Positions 31,738-43,380 of a DNA stretch of 43,975 nt are shown piece after piece (within the stretch, counting starts at the first letter, position 1; the number at the start of each line of letters is the position of its first letter). The DNA is taken from the NCBI GenBank assembly GCA_014904985.1, contig MU129021.1, positions 46,398-90,372 of the forward strand, in the 5' to 3' direction. The stretch comes from Hydnum rufescens UP504 (lineage: Eukaryota > Basidiomycota > Agaricomycetes > Cantharellales > Hydnaceae). The translations under genes were made by a program, and so were the position numbers. The notes beneath the pieces are model-generated. The model searched no databases. It had not been told where the DNA came from and worked only from the letters and a program-made list of their open reading frames with translations.

Positions 31738-32690
31738 TTACCCCCCTCAAAAGCCTGATCATCCTGAGTGGGCTGGAAGGATCAATGTGAAACATCTGGA
31801 GTTTTGTGCCATGTAACATGGTCCCAGGCCAATAATCATTCTCTGTTCAAAGAGCTCCTCCTCTGCCGTGAAGAGCCTGCGCAGCGCATTTAAAGGAGGC
31901 ACAGAGGAGGAGGCAGCTCATGGAGGAGGGAGTGGAAGAAGGAGGAGGCAAAGTAAAGGTGGCCGAGGCGGTGGCATCATAAGGCAGCTGTGGAGGCCAA
32001 GGCTGGCCCAGAGGCTAAGCGGCACAGAGGCTAAGGCTACTGGGAGGTACTGCCAAGAAGGTCCACAAGGACCCTGTGAACCAGCCGTGGTCTTGCCCTG
32101 GCGAATTCTGCTTACTTTGGTAACAATTACCTACAAGGTCCATCCATGTGGATCTGCTGTATTCAGCACCAGATCTCTCTTGTCCCCCAGGACAAGCCAG
32201 GAGGCAATGGGCATGCAGCCATTGCTTCATGGCGAAAGTTTGATGCATGCTGGGTGAAATGAAGGGGTGTCTGGAAGCTGAGGCCATCCAACAGGTCAGG
32301 GCTGTGGTGTGCTCCTGCAGTGGAAATCCAGCTCTGACTGGTGGTAGCCATCGGAGCAAAAGTGTGTTGTGACAATGTTTGCTGAGCCATTGGAGGAAAA
32401 GCGGCCGGGCCGCAGAGGAGGGATGCATTGTCAGTGGGGATATGCGAGACTCCCTCCAGCCATCACCGGCACCCTGGTCCCTCATCAGGTGATTTCTCGT
32501 CCTTTGGTCCCAAGTCATGGAGTGGATGGGGATCAGTCTGGAACAGTTGAGCCAGCCTCAGTGGGGTCCATCCATCTGATGTGGGGTCAAGCAATCAGCA
32601 TATGAAGAGCGCCATCATCATAATGAAGTAAGATGGTAATGACAATGATGATTGATGAGGATGATGGCATGGACGGATGAAGACAATGAG
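31738..32690 (+). pseudogene. Gypsy 3' internal region, copy 1, with broken antisense ORF
   Basis: This corresponds to 36628-37580, with many one-base differences. The antisense coiled-coil ORF is recognisable in fragments (CAAAGAGCTCCTC near 31848, GAGGAGGAGGCAGCTCATGG near 31906, the acidic-tail codons near 32640-32685) but is frameshifted many times. It ends at an inverted junction near 32690. Confidence 0.65.
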
Positions 32691-33954
32691 GAAGAAGCAA
32701 AAAGGGCAGAGAGGAGGACCAGAACAACAATCAGACTACTCATCATCCTCACTCCCATCATCATTGTCTTCCATCCGTCCATGCCATCCCATCCTCAATC
32801 ATCATCATTGTCATTACCACCCCTTCCCACTTTCCATGTATGATGATGGGCTCTTCCCATATGCTGATGCTTGACCCCCACATCCAGATGATGGACCCCC
32901 ACCTAGGCCTGGCTCAACTGTTCCAGACGTGATCCCCATCCACCTCCAGACTGGGGACCAAAGACAGAAACACCTGATGAGGGCACCGGTGCCGGTGATG
33001 GGCTGGAGGGAGTCTCGCATATCCCCCCACCTGACATGCCATCTCCCCTGCGGCCCAGGCCTGCTTCTCCAATGCTCCAGCCAACCATTTTGTGCACAAG
33101 CACACTTTGCTCATGGATACCACGCAGTCAAGAGCTGGATTCCACTGGAAGGAGCACACCACAGCCCTGACCTTGTTTGATGGCTCGCTCCAGACAGCCC
33201 CTTCCATGCACCGCAGCATGCATCAAACTTTCGCCAATGAACGCATGGCTGGATGCCATGCTCCTGGCTGGTCCCTGGGGACCAAAGACGAATACAATGG
33301 TAGCATAGTAACAGCAGACTGACACATATTGGATGAGACCCTGGAGGATTATGATACCAAGTAAAAGCAGAACTTCGCCAAAGGGCACAGACTCACGCTT
33401 GGTTCACCCAAGAGTCCTTGTGGACCCTTCTGGCGTCAGCCTCCCACCCAGAAGCCTTAGCTCTGTGGCCGCCTTAGCCTCTGCGGCAGCCTTCTGGCCT
33501 CCACAGCTGGCCTTATGATGAGCCGGCCTCGGACACCATTCTACTTGCTCAACCTCCTTTCCTTCCACTCCTCTCCATGAGCCTGGCCTCCTCCTCCTGT
33601 AGGCCTCCTTTAATGGCCTGCGCCAGCCTCTTCACGGCAGAGAGGAGCTCTTTGAACAGAGAATGATTATTGCGCATGAGCATGTTACATGGCCAAAAAC
33701 TCAGATGTTCCACAGATTGAATCCTTCCAGCCACTCGGATGATCAGGCTTAAGAGGGGGGTATGTCAGAGTTTCATCCGTTCGGTTGATTCCAGTTTTGT
33801 TCCGGTTTTGGTTTCGGCCTGTTTTCCAATTTGTCGCCACCTCAATGTTTTATTTCCCCTTCATTTTCCTCAATTTCCTTTACTTCCGGTTCCACACACT
33901 TAACACCCTGGCCCTGTCCCTGTTCCCCTCCACCTTTCCCATGCCCTGCCAGAT
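32685..33954 (-). repeat. Inverted partial copy of the gypsy 3' end and LTR
   Basis: Reading the minus strand, this stretch matches about 36440-37655: the LTR fragment 33954-33763 (TGTCAG start at 33763), polypurine tract AAGAGGGGGG at 33751-33760, the antisense ORF (here RNNHSLFKELLSAVKRLAQA near 33680), and the acidic tail near 32750. It is joined head-to-head with copy 1 near 32690 and to the second hAT copy near 33951. Confidence 0.75.
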
Positions 33955-36075
33955 TTAGTCCCAGAATAGTGGTCAATTTACATGGAATGGAACCTACACC
34001 CTAGCTTTCAGGTTCAGGTTTAAACCTGGTTTCAGACCAGTTTTTGGATTCAGGGCAAGGGCAAAACCTGAACCTGACCTGAAGAAAATAAAATGAAACC
34101 TGACCCCAATGGAACCTGACCTGGGTCAGGTTCAGGTTTAAACTCAGGTTCCACAGGTTAAACCTGAACCGCAGCATCCATAATTGCTATTGCATATGCT
34201 TGAGTTTTTCCTGCCCTCTCATGATATTTATTGAGCCATTCATCCCTACAACTACACACTTTGTGACATCACAGTTTGTGCTTGCATATCGCTCCCATCT
34301 GTCCTGAAGTGATTGAAATGCTGGGAGGGCACCACTAAGTACTGGATTAGCCTCAGCTGACATGATCTGCTGAACAGAATGTGGAAACTTGGAGAATAGA
34401 TTAGGCATCAGCATGATAGTTATAGTAGATCTTGACTACCAACTCATACCGAGAGTATCTTGTGCACTTTTTGTGCCATTTCCCACTCAATTTCACTCAA
34501 GGCTTTGTCCTGTACATCCCGGAATAGTTTTTCGGTGGAATACTTCATTTACTGCCTATGCAAATATGTGTCATTCCATGTGAATGGTCACAGAAATAAA
34601 ATTACTCACAGGTCATGCCAGGATTGCTCTATTTAGCATCCCATAGACAGAATCCCACCTCATATCAACATCCCAAAGAAGTTCCAACTCATTAATAGGT
34701 GGATCAAACTCATTTTTCTCATTACTGTCTCATATCGTATCCAAAAAGGCTTTTTGGTGTTCCCCGGAAGATTGAACAGTGTGTACCAAAGTGCAGACAT
34801 GGCTAACTGGATCCCCCATTGGCACCTTTTTCAGAGCCATGAGTAAATGCTGCACTGAAACATTGATTACATGAGCAAAGCACCTGGATTGTAGACAGTG
34901 AGGTTATGGTTCAGGTTGGGGCAATAAATCCATACCAAACATGATTTTCATTGTGTGAGAATCGGATACCCTTAAGTTTTAAAACTTTTTCTAATTTGGC
35001 CATGAACGTGTCATTATTAGAGGCATTGTCAAGAGTCCACCACCCAATCTAATAATCCATGAGTTTAGTGATATCTCTAAGAACCTGAATGTGCCTTGTG
35101 AACTATATTGGCACACTCAAGGATGCTATAGATGGCATCACATATTGCTTTTCCACTGTGACTTCCAGGTAAGTAATGGAAAGCTATAAGATCTGCCTGG
35201 AAACACAGGGATCCATTTTCCATCCTTTGGATCCAGTGGGCAGTGACAGCAAGAAATGGTCAGAGACAGGCATCAGACCATATATCAGCTGTGAATGATA
35301 TCTTCCCTAGTGACCCCTTAGAATTCTATAACAACAGTGAGTGGACTTGGACAGCACTTTTGGAAAAATTGTACTTCTAATTCTGTTTTAAGCTTCAAAA
35401 ACTGGGCATGCCACATGCCAATAATAGACGACCTAATCTTCATATGGCCCAGGATATCATTGTCGGTCAAGGTCCCTCATAAGTAAAGAAGAAGTGTCCA
35501 GAATTCAGGACACTCGATAATGTTCATAGCCTCGAAAGAATATAGTAAACAACAGTAGCCACCACTATTAGTATGTACACACCTGGTTGTCAGCAACAAT
35601 CCACTGAATGATGTGCCCAATATGGCTGTCGGTAGTGAACCCAGGCCTATGAGGCATTTTAGTTTCAATAGTACACTCATCCAGATTGTTATCATCTCAT
35701 TCACAGAGGGATGGAATAGCAATTTCCCAGCTATTCTCCTTGCACACATTCACATATTCCTCCACATGAAACTTTGCCAGGTGGTTATGGAGTGTAGTAT
35801 TGCTAGATTTACCCACATACTTCCATGTGCAATTCTTGAGAATGTGATGGGAGGAATCCTGGTCATAGATTGCTCTAGATCATATAAATTTCCCCCTAGT
35901 TTCAAAGAATCATGACACTTTTGGTACTCACCAGCACAACTGGCACTCAAAACCTTCCCCTCTACCCTTAATAAGGTAGGTCTTGAACAAATGTTACAAA
36001 TCAAGTGCCAAGTGGACCTTTTTCTCTTTTTGGGAATAGACGACAGGCATTCTTTGAGGAGCCAAGATGGCTGGC
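33951..36075 (-). pseudogene. hAT transposase body, copy 2
   Basis: A near-identical duplicate of 29068-31190 in the same orientation, including the AACCTGA repeat end and all hAT motifs (MSAEANPVLSGALPAFQSL, PEFWTLLLYL, the BED-like STWHLICNIC). Differences I can see are mostly single-base insertions or deletions, for example at 34240, 34530, 35850 and 35900. Confidence 0.75.
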
Positions 36076-36627
36076 TGTCAGGGCCACACTGTGATGAGAG
36101 CACCAAACAAGTGTAAACACAAATAAATCCGGCTAGTCCGGTGTAAGTCTGGCCAAGTCTGAATGAATCCGGGCGAGGGTAAGACAGTAAGAAACAGGAG
36201 AATGGAAGAGGAATCCTGCAGCCTGGAAGGGTCTAGGCAGAAGTGAGCACAGCAGTCTTTAAGCTCACAAAGTCAGCTGGAAAACACTCGGAGCTGTAGT
36301 CTGGAGTAGAAGCAGAAATCCTGAGAGACCAAAGCTGAGTCTCTGGATGTTGCCCTGGACTGCTTATACATAGTTCCTATACTATGGGGGATTGATCACT
36401 TAATGAGAGGTGGTTACAGGGGGGCAGGCACAAGAGGGGGAGCAGGCAGGGGATGGGAAAGTGGAGGGAACAGGGACAGGGCCAGGGGTAAGTGTGTGGG
36501 AACCGGAAGTAAAGGAAATGAGGAAATGAAGGGGAAATGAAACAGAGGTGGGGACAAATTGGAAACAGGCCAGAACCAAAACCGGAAACAAAACTGGAAT
36601 CAACCGGGAAACGGATGAACTCTGACA
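36076..36627 (-). mobile_element. Gypsy 3' LTR, copy 2
   Basis: The 552-bp segment begins TGTCAGGGCC and ends CTCTGACA, followed on plus by TTACCCCCCTCTTAAG. Its complement is CTTAAGAGGGGGGTAA, a polypurine tract. It is the 3' LTR of the minus-strand gypsy element whose pol lies at 37683-39821. The 5' LTR is not present in the window. Confidence 0.8.
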
Positions 36628-36711
36628 TTACCCCCCTCTTAAGCCTGATCATCCTGAGTGGGCTGGAAGGATCAATCTGTGGAAACATCTGGAGTTTTTG
36701 TGCCATGTAAC

Positions 36712-37606
36712 ATGTCAGGCAATAATCATTCTCTGTTCAAAGAAGCTCCTCTCTGCCGTGAAGAGGCTGCGCAGGCATTAAAGGAGGCACAGGAGGAGGA
36801 GGCCAGGCTCATGGAGGAGGAGTGGAAGAAGGAGGAGGCAAAGTAGAAGGTGGCCGAGGCGGTGCATCATAAGGCAGCTGTGGAGGCCAAGGCTGCCGCA
36901 GAGGCTAAGGCGGCCACAGAGGCTAAGGCTACTGTGGAGGCTACTGCCAGAAGGGTCCACAAGGACTCTGTGAACCAGCCGTGAGTCTGTGCCCTGGCGA
37001 AGTTCTGCTTACTTGGTAACAATATCCTCCAGGTCCACCATGTGCATCTGCTGTATTCAGCACCAGATCTCTTGTGTCCCCCAGGACAAGCCAGGAGCAT
37101 GGGCATGCCAGCCATGCTTCATGGCGAAAGTTTGATGCATGCTGGGTGATGAAGGGGTGTCTGGAGCTGAGCCATCAACAGGTCAGGGCTGTGGTTGTGC
37201 TCCTGCAGTGGACATCCAGCTCTGACTGGTGGTAGCCATGGAGCAAAGTGTGCTTGTGCACAAATGGTTGGCTGAGGCATTGGAGAAGCAGGCCTGGGCC
37301 GCAGAGGAGATGGCATTGTCAGTGGGGGATATGCGAGACTCCCTCCAGGCCATCACCCGGCACCTGGTCCCTCATCAGGTGGTTTCTCGTCCTTTGGTCC
37401 CAAGTCTGGAGTGGATGGGGATCAGGTCTGGAACAGTTGAGCCAGCCTCAGGTGGGGGTCCATCATCTGGATGTGGGGTCAAGCATCAGCATATGGAAGA
37501 GCCCATCATCATAATGGAAAGTGAAGGTGGTAATGACAATGATGATGATGAGGATGATGGCATGGACGATGAAGACAATGATGATGAGGGTGAGGATGAT
37601 GAGTAG
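36712..37606 (+). CDS. Antisense ORF of the gypsy element: coiled coil, Cys motif, acidic tail
   Basis: On plus, opposite to pol, an ATG at 36712 opens a Glu/Lys/Ala-rich helical stretch (KEAQEEEARLMEEEWKKEEA, then EAKAAAEAKAATEAKATVEA after a stop/frame change near 36845). A good donor GTGAGT follows at about 36982 and a CCCCAG acceptor near 37084. The next piece reads PGAWACQPCFMAK, a CxxC-type Cys motif. The last 125-codon frame (37229-37606) has KWLAEALEKQAWAAEEM and an acidic tail (NDNDDDEDDGMDDEDNDDEG). The function is unknown. The ORF ends 77 bp from the pol end. Frameshifts here are partly absent in the inverted copy, hinting at sequencing indels. Confidence 0.5.
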
Positions 37607-37682
37607 TCTGAGTTGTTGTTCTGTCCTCCTCTCTGCCCTTTTTGCTTCTTCCTCATTGTAAATATGTTGTTCCTTGAATCTG

Positions 37683-39821
37683 TCAATGTGTCAACCAGTC
37701 TGGGAGGTCTGTTGGAGATTCCATAAGGAACTGGGTGGTCCTGAACAGTATGGATGTGAACTCCAAGGCATTAATGTGTCTTGGGGCCTCCAGATGAGTC
37801 CAGTGGAATTCCTGGATGGCCTCCGGGGTGTTTTCCAGGTTGGCTTTGGGGACCCACTCATTGTCGGAAGCTGGGTACCCTTTCCACTTCACTAGGTACT
37901 GGAGTCTCCAGCAGAAATACCTGGAATTCTCAATTTGCTTGACTTCATACTCCTCTTCACCTCCTCATAAGATTGGAGGTGGTGGGGGGTGAGCTGTGCA
38001 CTCTGCGATTGGGTCTGGTTGGAAGGGGTGGAGTTTGGACACATGGAACACTGGGTGGATATGCATGGAGGCAGGGAGTTTGAGACAGATGGCAGAGCAG
38101 GAGATGACTTTATCAACCTTATAGGGCCCAAGCCATTTGTCGGAGAGTTTTTTGGTGAGACGGTCAGTGGAGATGTCATGTGCATCTAGCCAAACTTGGT
38201 CACCAATTGTGTATTCCAGAGTGTCTGTGTGGTGGGCATTGTAGAAGCATGCCATGTCTTCTGCAGCCTTCCGTAAGGTGGCCTGGGCTTCATCCATAGC
38301 CTTCCGCATCTGAGTGATGAAGTCCGAGGCAGCCTTGATTGTCCCAGCATGGACTGGTTCAATGCCAAGGCAGGGGTCCTGTCCGGAGTCCAGCTGGAAC
38401 AGGGTCTAGTGTGTAGAGGAGTGCACATGGTTGTTATATGTGAATTCCACAATAGGGAGCCATTCCACCCAGTTGTTCTGCCAGTGGTTAACAAAGATCC
38501 AGAGGTATTGCTCAATTTCCTGATTGATGCACTCTGTCTGTCCATCCATCTGGGGGTGGAATGCCATTGAGAAATTCACCTTAACGCCAAGGAGTGAGTT
38601 CAGTTCCTTCATGAACTTGGAAGTGAAGGTGGTGCCTTGGTCACTGATGATGGTTTCTGGAAGGCTGTGATGTCTCCACACATTGTCTCAGAACAGATGG
38701 GCAACCCTGGGAGAATCAACTGTGGTGGTCATGGCCATTGCATGGATTCGTTTGGATAACTGATCAATGACAATCATCATGCTGTCAAATCCATGTGATT
38801 CTGGGAGTTCTGTGATCATGTCCACAGATATGACCTGCCATCGATGGTCTGGCACAGGGTTGGGGTGGAGTGTTCTGGACGGCTTGGAGGGGAAGGTTTT
38901 CATCTGGTTGCAAGTGTCACAGGCAGAGACATAGGTCACAATGTATCAAGACATCCCCGGCCACCAGTAATGGCAGGACACCAGTTTGTATGTCTTCCAC
39001 TGTCCAGGGTGACCTGTGGTCAGGGTGTCATGGTGCTTGTGCATGAGGTCATGACAGAGTTTGGGGTCCAACGGGATGTATACACAGCCTCAGTAGAGAA
39101 CTGTGGAGCCATGGAGTTCCCAATCCTTGAGGTGTGCCTTCAGTCCATCTCCATTCAGCTCCTTAACAATCTGGACTACTTTATCATTGATCTCTGTTGC
39201 CCTTTTAATCTGTGCCATCAGACTCTGGCTGGGCCCTTCAACTGTAATGACCTCCAGGGAGTCAGTGGCTCATGCCTGGAAGGTGGCTGGTTTCAGGAGG
39301 ACTACATCAGAGTTGTCAGAGTCCCCATGTGGATGGTCTGACTGGCATGAAAGGGCATCGGGCTTCCCAGATTGTGTCCTGGAATGGTGTTGGAGGGTGA
39401 AGTTGAACCGAGAGAGGAATATGCTCCACCAGGCTTGCCTCTGGTTTAACTTCTGGGCAGACTGGAAGTACTGGAGGTTCTCGTGGTCCATCAAGATCTC
39501 GACTGGGTGAGGGAACCTTTGAGGTAGTGTCTCCAAGCTTCTAAGGCCCAGATGATGGCTAAGAGCTCCTTGTTGTAGATGTCACAGTTTCTCTTGGCCT
39601 TAGATAAGCTTTTTGACAAGAAACCCACTGGGTGCCACTTCCCATCATCTTGGAGTTGGGAGAGTACTGCTCCTGTTGCATACCTGGAGGTGTCTGCTTC
39701 TACCTGGAACTGTCTGGACTCAGAGGGAAACACCAGGATTGGTGTGGAGGTGATGAGGGCTTTCAGTTTGAGGAAGGTGTTACATTCTGCATCAGTCCAC
39801 TAGAAGGGTGTGTCTTTCCAG
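37683..39821 (-). pseudogene. Ty3/gypsy polyprotein, RNase H to chromodomain
   Basis: Reading minus, N to C: RT connection and RNase H (NTFLKLKALITSTPILVFPS, ATGAVLSQLQDDGKWHPVGF, YNKELLAIIWALEAWRHYLK; 39790-39510). Next VEILMDHENLQYFQSAQKLN and GKPDALSCQ (39500-39340), then the zinc-binding part (CDTCNQMK near 38915). The integrase core has SVDMITELP, ISDQGTTFTSKF and HPQMDGQTECINQEIEQYL (38830-38500), so the D,D,E residues are visible. The GPY/F-like part is KKLSDKWLGPYKVDKVIS (near 38130). The C-terminal chromodomain is LVKWKGYPASDNEW (near 37890). It is a chromovirus. Several frameshifts break it, and gag, protease and most of the reverse transcriptase are missing. Confidence 0.85.
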
Positions 39822-41070
39822 TGTTGGAGGGATAAATCCCTACACCATAGAATCCTCACCTGAGGCCATTTTCCCTACAAATTAATCAATTATATGTCAC
39901 TGCACTCATTTAATTTTATCGCCATTTGTTTATTCAAGAAAACAATTGGATTCCTACCCCTTTCCAACCCATAATATCGCCTCATTCCTTTACCATGTCC
40001 ACCAGTCAATTTATTGACTATCCATCGGACTTCAACAGTCCTCATCAAAAAGGGGCAGTTTATGCCCTACTTCAAGTCCATTTTCTTTGGACAAGGCAAT
40101 TCAACTTGCCATCTTTCTTCAAGACTGGATGACTTGCCTGCTCTTCCAAGCCATCCTATTGCCTTAAGGGCGATGAATTGTGATTATGTAACGACACAGA
40201 CTGGGCCTAGTTCCAATTCTGGACTCATGGATCTGTCACATGATCCAGATAGGGGCTGCACTACTCTGAAGGAGTATTTTTCAAATTTCTCCGTCATTTT
40301 CGATCGGATCGACTCGAAACGACCGCGCCCAGAAATATACAAATCGTACCTATCGAATGGTACCAAACACGAAACGAACGGATCAAAAATGCGGTCCCTG
40401 TAACAATATCTTGCCATGATTCATACTCTGAAGGAGTATTTCTTGATTTTCGAAGCCAATTCTTATTGGATTCGTTCGCGAGTACCACGCCTGAAATCTG
40501 TTAAAAATGCGCATCGAACGGTACCAAGGGCAAAACGAGCGGATGCGAACTCCATTTTTCACAAGACAACTCCCTCCCCATGACTCCCCCTTTGCTCCAC
40601 CATTCAAAATAGCGAATTACTTCCGGCCCTCTTATGTCCGATGGAGAAGACCCTCAGGGCGACCTATTCCACTTTTCCTTAAGGGAACTTGTCCAGGTTT
40701 GAAGGAGGAATAGCATGTAATGTGTCAATCTCCCCTTTTATCTTGAAATTGGAATATCTCCATCAGTTTTGAAGATTGTAAATTCATTTCTTTTTCTCTG
40801 TGTGTCCCTTAAGTCCGACTTTTTCACTTTCTATTGAGTCGAAGTCTGGATTGTATATTAGGTGCAGCTAGCACACAAATTCATTAGTTCTCCCCCTCCC
40901 TCCAGTTTGAAGCTCCTTGAACAGCTGCTGGTCCTTGGGTGATTTCTCACTACAAAAAGCAAATTCTAACTACACTTTGACTAAGGTCTCAAGAAGAGAT
41001 TCTTAGGGTGTGGTAATTTGACTGAAACACACATTCTCACTTAATTGCTTGGGCTTTGTTGGCTCACTGC
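39822..41070. mobile_element. Insertion splitting the gypsy pol; LTR-like start
   Basis: At 39822 the pol similarity stops and TGTTGGAGGGATAAATCCC begins, the same end as at 12250. Pol similarity resumes near 41220-41345. The insert includes a CpG-rich part (40290-40700) with the ~161-bp repeat family. I found no matching CCAACA end, so the right boundary is unknown and the insert may be composite. Confidence 0.45.
40260..40860 (-). repeat. Degenerate ~161-bp repeat family, inverted copy
   Basis: ACTCTGAAGGAGTATTT occurs at about 40263 and 40427. ATCGAATGGTACCAA (40353) recurs as ATCGAACGGTACCAA (40514). CTCCGTCATTTTCGATC (near 40291) and CTCCATCAGTTTTGAAG (near 40756) are complements of the AACTGACGGAG core at 2411, 2574 and 2734. 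Spacing is about 160-164 bp. Confidence 0.6.
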
Positions 41071-41209
41071 AATTTCCCCTGTTCAAAAGACCTTCCCCCA
41101 CTCAGACCTGAACATCTGAATTAGATCTGTGATTCCCTCCTTGGTCCTCGGCTCAACCTTGTGGACAGTAGTTGGATTGGTTTAATAACCATCCTGCTTA
41201 CACCAGGTG

Positions 41210-41345
41210 AGGTCATTCAGGGGTCTGGCAACCTTGGCAAAATCCTGAATGAATCATCAGTAGAAGTTAATGAACCCTAAGAATGACTGTGTTTCTTTCA
41301 GGTTTTTGGGCTCTGGTGTAGAAGATGCTTTATAGCTCTGCAGAA
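41210..41345 (-). pseudogene. Gypsy reverse transcriptase fragment (thumb/connection)
   Basis: The minus strand reads TPEPKNLKETQSFLGFINFY, two stop or frame-disrupted codons, then FIQDFAKVARPLNDLT. This is the very conserved gypsy stretch P.PKNLKEVQSFLGF.NFYRRFI.DFSK.A.PL..LT. It is the part that should precede RNase H at 39821, so one element was split by the insertion at 39822-41070. Confidence 0.8.
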
Positions 41346-42130
41346 ATTACTAACACCACCAGATGTTGGCTAAGGTTATAGGGATTGGGAATGAAAAGGT
41401 ATGGGAGGGGCTCAGGTTAGTCTCAATGGGTTGATTGGCTTACTAGGTATAGAAATGATATGGATGACTCTGATATGACATAATGTTTCTGACTCTAGCT
41501 GGACTACTTGTATCATGATTGTTGAATTGAAACTTAGAAGCTATTTCTGATTTTTAAACTTTTATGGGCTTGAACCTATTATCATATGATTCAGGGCTTA
41601 GACATCTAGCAACACCTACACTGAGGGTCCTACAACTATCTACAACTTCTCATTGTTGCTCTGAGTATGCCTTTCAGTTACTTGGCCACTTGAATTTCTC
41701 ATCTGTAACTACTTTATTTCAAGGGGAGTCTTATCTAAAAGCTACCTAAAACTACAAAATTCAATTCCTTATATGTATTTTTGGATGTCTGTGTACTTTT
41801 CTGTGCCAAAGTCTGTGTGATGTTTGGAATGGCGCAGTTGTGGGATGTTTGGATGACTAAATCAGGCTGAGTCATATCTTTTGCTTAGTCATACAAATAG
41901 CTTTGTCATACTTTTGAGTCCGGGTTTTTGATTACAAATCTTGGTTACATAAGCATATTTTTTGACATGTAGAAAACTTTTTGTTTTGTTCATCGAATGG
42001 AGTTATTTCAACTGAGTTTCCTTGATATCTTTGGGCTGTAGCAAGATAAGGTTGTCCTAAACACTTCAACAGATCATTGATCAAGGTCTAAGGTCAGAGT
42101 GCATCCAAACTCATGTTTTCAAATACTAGA
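41346..42130. other. No gene seen
   Basis: AT-rich sequence with only short ORFs (plus 41564-41749). It contains several GTCATAC/GAGTCATA words near 41870-41920. Probably decayed repeat. Confidence 0.45.
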
Positions 42131-42139
42131 CAGTTATTC

Positions 42140-42350
42140 CTCCCACAGATGGTGAACACTTTAGATTGCAGTCCCTTGCAATGCACTGTGAATTCCTACT
42201 TCTGCCATCCATATTCAGTAAAGACTTCATCTTCATTCCTCCTACTTTTCCACTCTTGAAACCACCAAGTCCATCCTTCCATCCACTGTGATGCCTTGTC
42301 CAATGTAAAATGTCGTGCTTGATAGATTTGACTGATTGTTGGGTAAATGT
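42140..42350 (+). repeat. Second copy of the dispersed repeat at 2860-3060
   Basis: CCACAGATGGTGAACACTTT, ATTGCAGTCCCTTGCAAT, ACCACCAAGTCCATCCTT and ATTGTTGGGTAA occur in the same order as at 2860-3060. This copy has lost the CpG sites present in the other (CACGTCC to CAAGTCC). Confidence 0.6.
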
Positions 42351-42466
42351 CTGCTCTTGTTTGATTTAAATGGTCTTTGTCACATGGAGAAAACCTCTCA
42401 CCCTGGACAGCATTTATTACTTCCAGATTGAGAACAGAAGTTGGGAATACTCGAGGAGGTATCTTG

Positions 42467-42740
42467 TCACCAGTTGGAATTCGTAAGGTGACTACCAGGA
42501 CAACTTCGAGGTCCTTTCATTGGTAGGGGCCATAGTGATCTCATACCCAGATAATGTATCTTGTCCACTTGATACTTTTGATAGAATGATCCCTTCAAAT
42601 GAATTTTCAGGTGTAGGAGAATAGCAAATGGGAGTGGAGGAATGGATGCCAATGAAAGGATCATCATCAATGTGATCAAAATGGGGATAGACAAGTGAAA
42701 GTTGCTGGATAGGCATGGCTGGGGCTGATGCTAACAAGGT
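42467..42740 (-). CDS. Exon of an unknown minus-strand gene
   Basis: The minus frame 42737-42492 reads ASAPAMPIQQLSLVYPHFDH and ENSFEGIILSKVSSGQDTLS, with protein-like composition but no recognised domain. It probably continues from the exon at 42957-43240, on the same strand about 220 bp upstream. Confidence 0.35.
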
Positions 42741-42883
42741 CTGTATTCAATGGGCCCTTTATAACTATTTCTTGATGGCCTCATGACTCTTTCCTTTTGT
42801 GTCAAACTTGTCCTGAAAATCTTTTGTTCTTTTTGTAATTCTTTTCAGGAAACAAGGGGTGGGGGAACAGGACAAGATGTGAT

Positions 42884-43366
42884 TCAAATACATGCATCAA
42901 AGGGATTATGGGTGAAGAGGGGATGGATACAAGCTTCCTTTTCAGGGGCATTCTGGACTGCAATCCCTAATCTAACTTCAACTTTAAAGTTTGGACTCTC
43001 AGACACTACAGATTTAACCAGCACCCAGTTTAGAAATGCCCTGGTAAACTTCCTCTCCTTGGCAAGCAGATCTGGACAAAACCATCCTGGTTTTCCAGCC
43101 TGGAACGAAAGATAAAATGATGTGTCATCCTCTACCAGAAGGTATAACTTGATGAACTTCTTGGTTCCTGATTCTTCTTTTGATATATCATTTAAAGACC
43201 TTGGGAAATTTGAAGGACTAATCATACCTTCTGTGCATGTTTCCACAGCTGGGACAATAGTGGGGCCATTGGAAATGAAAGAAAAATGATGATAGGATCT
43301 GAGAGAGAGATGAGAAGAGAAAAGATGAGAAAAGAGAAAGAAAGAGGAGAGAAGGAACCCAAACAA
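42884..43366 (-). CDS. Exon of an unknown minus-strand gene (copy 1 of a duplication)
   Basis: The minus frame contains GTKKFIKLYLLVEDDTSFYL, SFQAGKPGWFCPDLLAKERK and VVSESPNFKVEVRLGIAVQN. It looks like part of a compact domain, but I do not recognise it. Residues upstream (43366-43250) are hydrophobic and low-complexity, and come from a purine-rich tract, so the true exon likely begins near 43240. A second copy is at 43557-43800. Confidence 0.4.
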   Translation of the reverse strand: MFGFLLSSFFLFSHLFSSHLSLRSYHHFSFISNGPTIVPAVETCTEGMISPSNFPRSLNDISKEESGTKKFIKLYLLVEDDTSFYLSFQAGKPGWFCPDLLAKERKFTRAFLNWVLVKSVVSESPNFKVEVRLGIAVQNAPEKEACIHPLFTHNPFDACI

Positions 43367-43380
43367 ACTGAGAAGGATGA
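42957..43380. repeat. Direct duplication, unit 1 (unit 2 at 43557-43975)
   Basis: CTGCAATCCCTAATC starts both units, and GAGAAGGATGAG ends both. Offset is ~600 bp. About a dozen differences are visible, most of them one-base indels (for example ATCTAAC versus ATCTTAAC). Confidence 0.85.
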
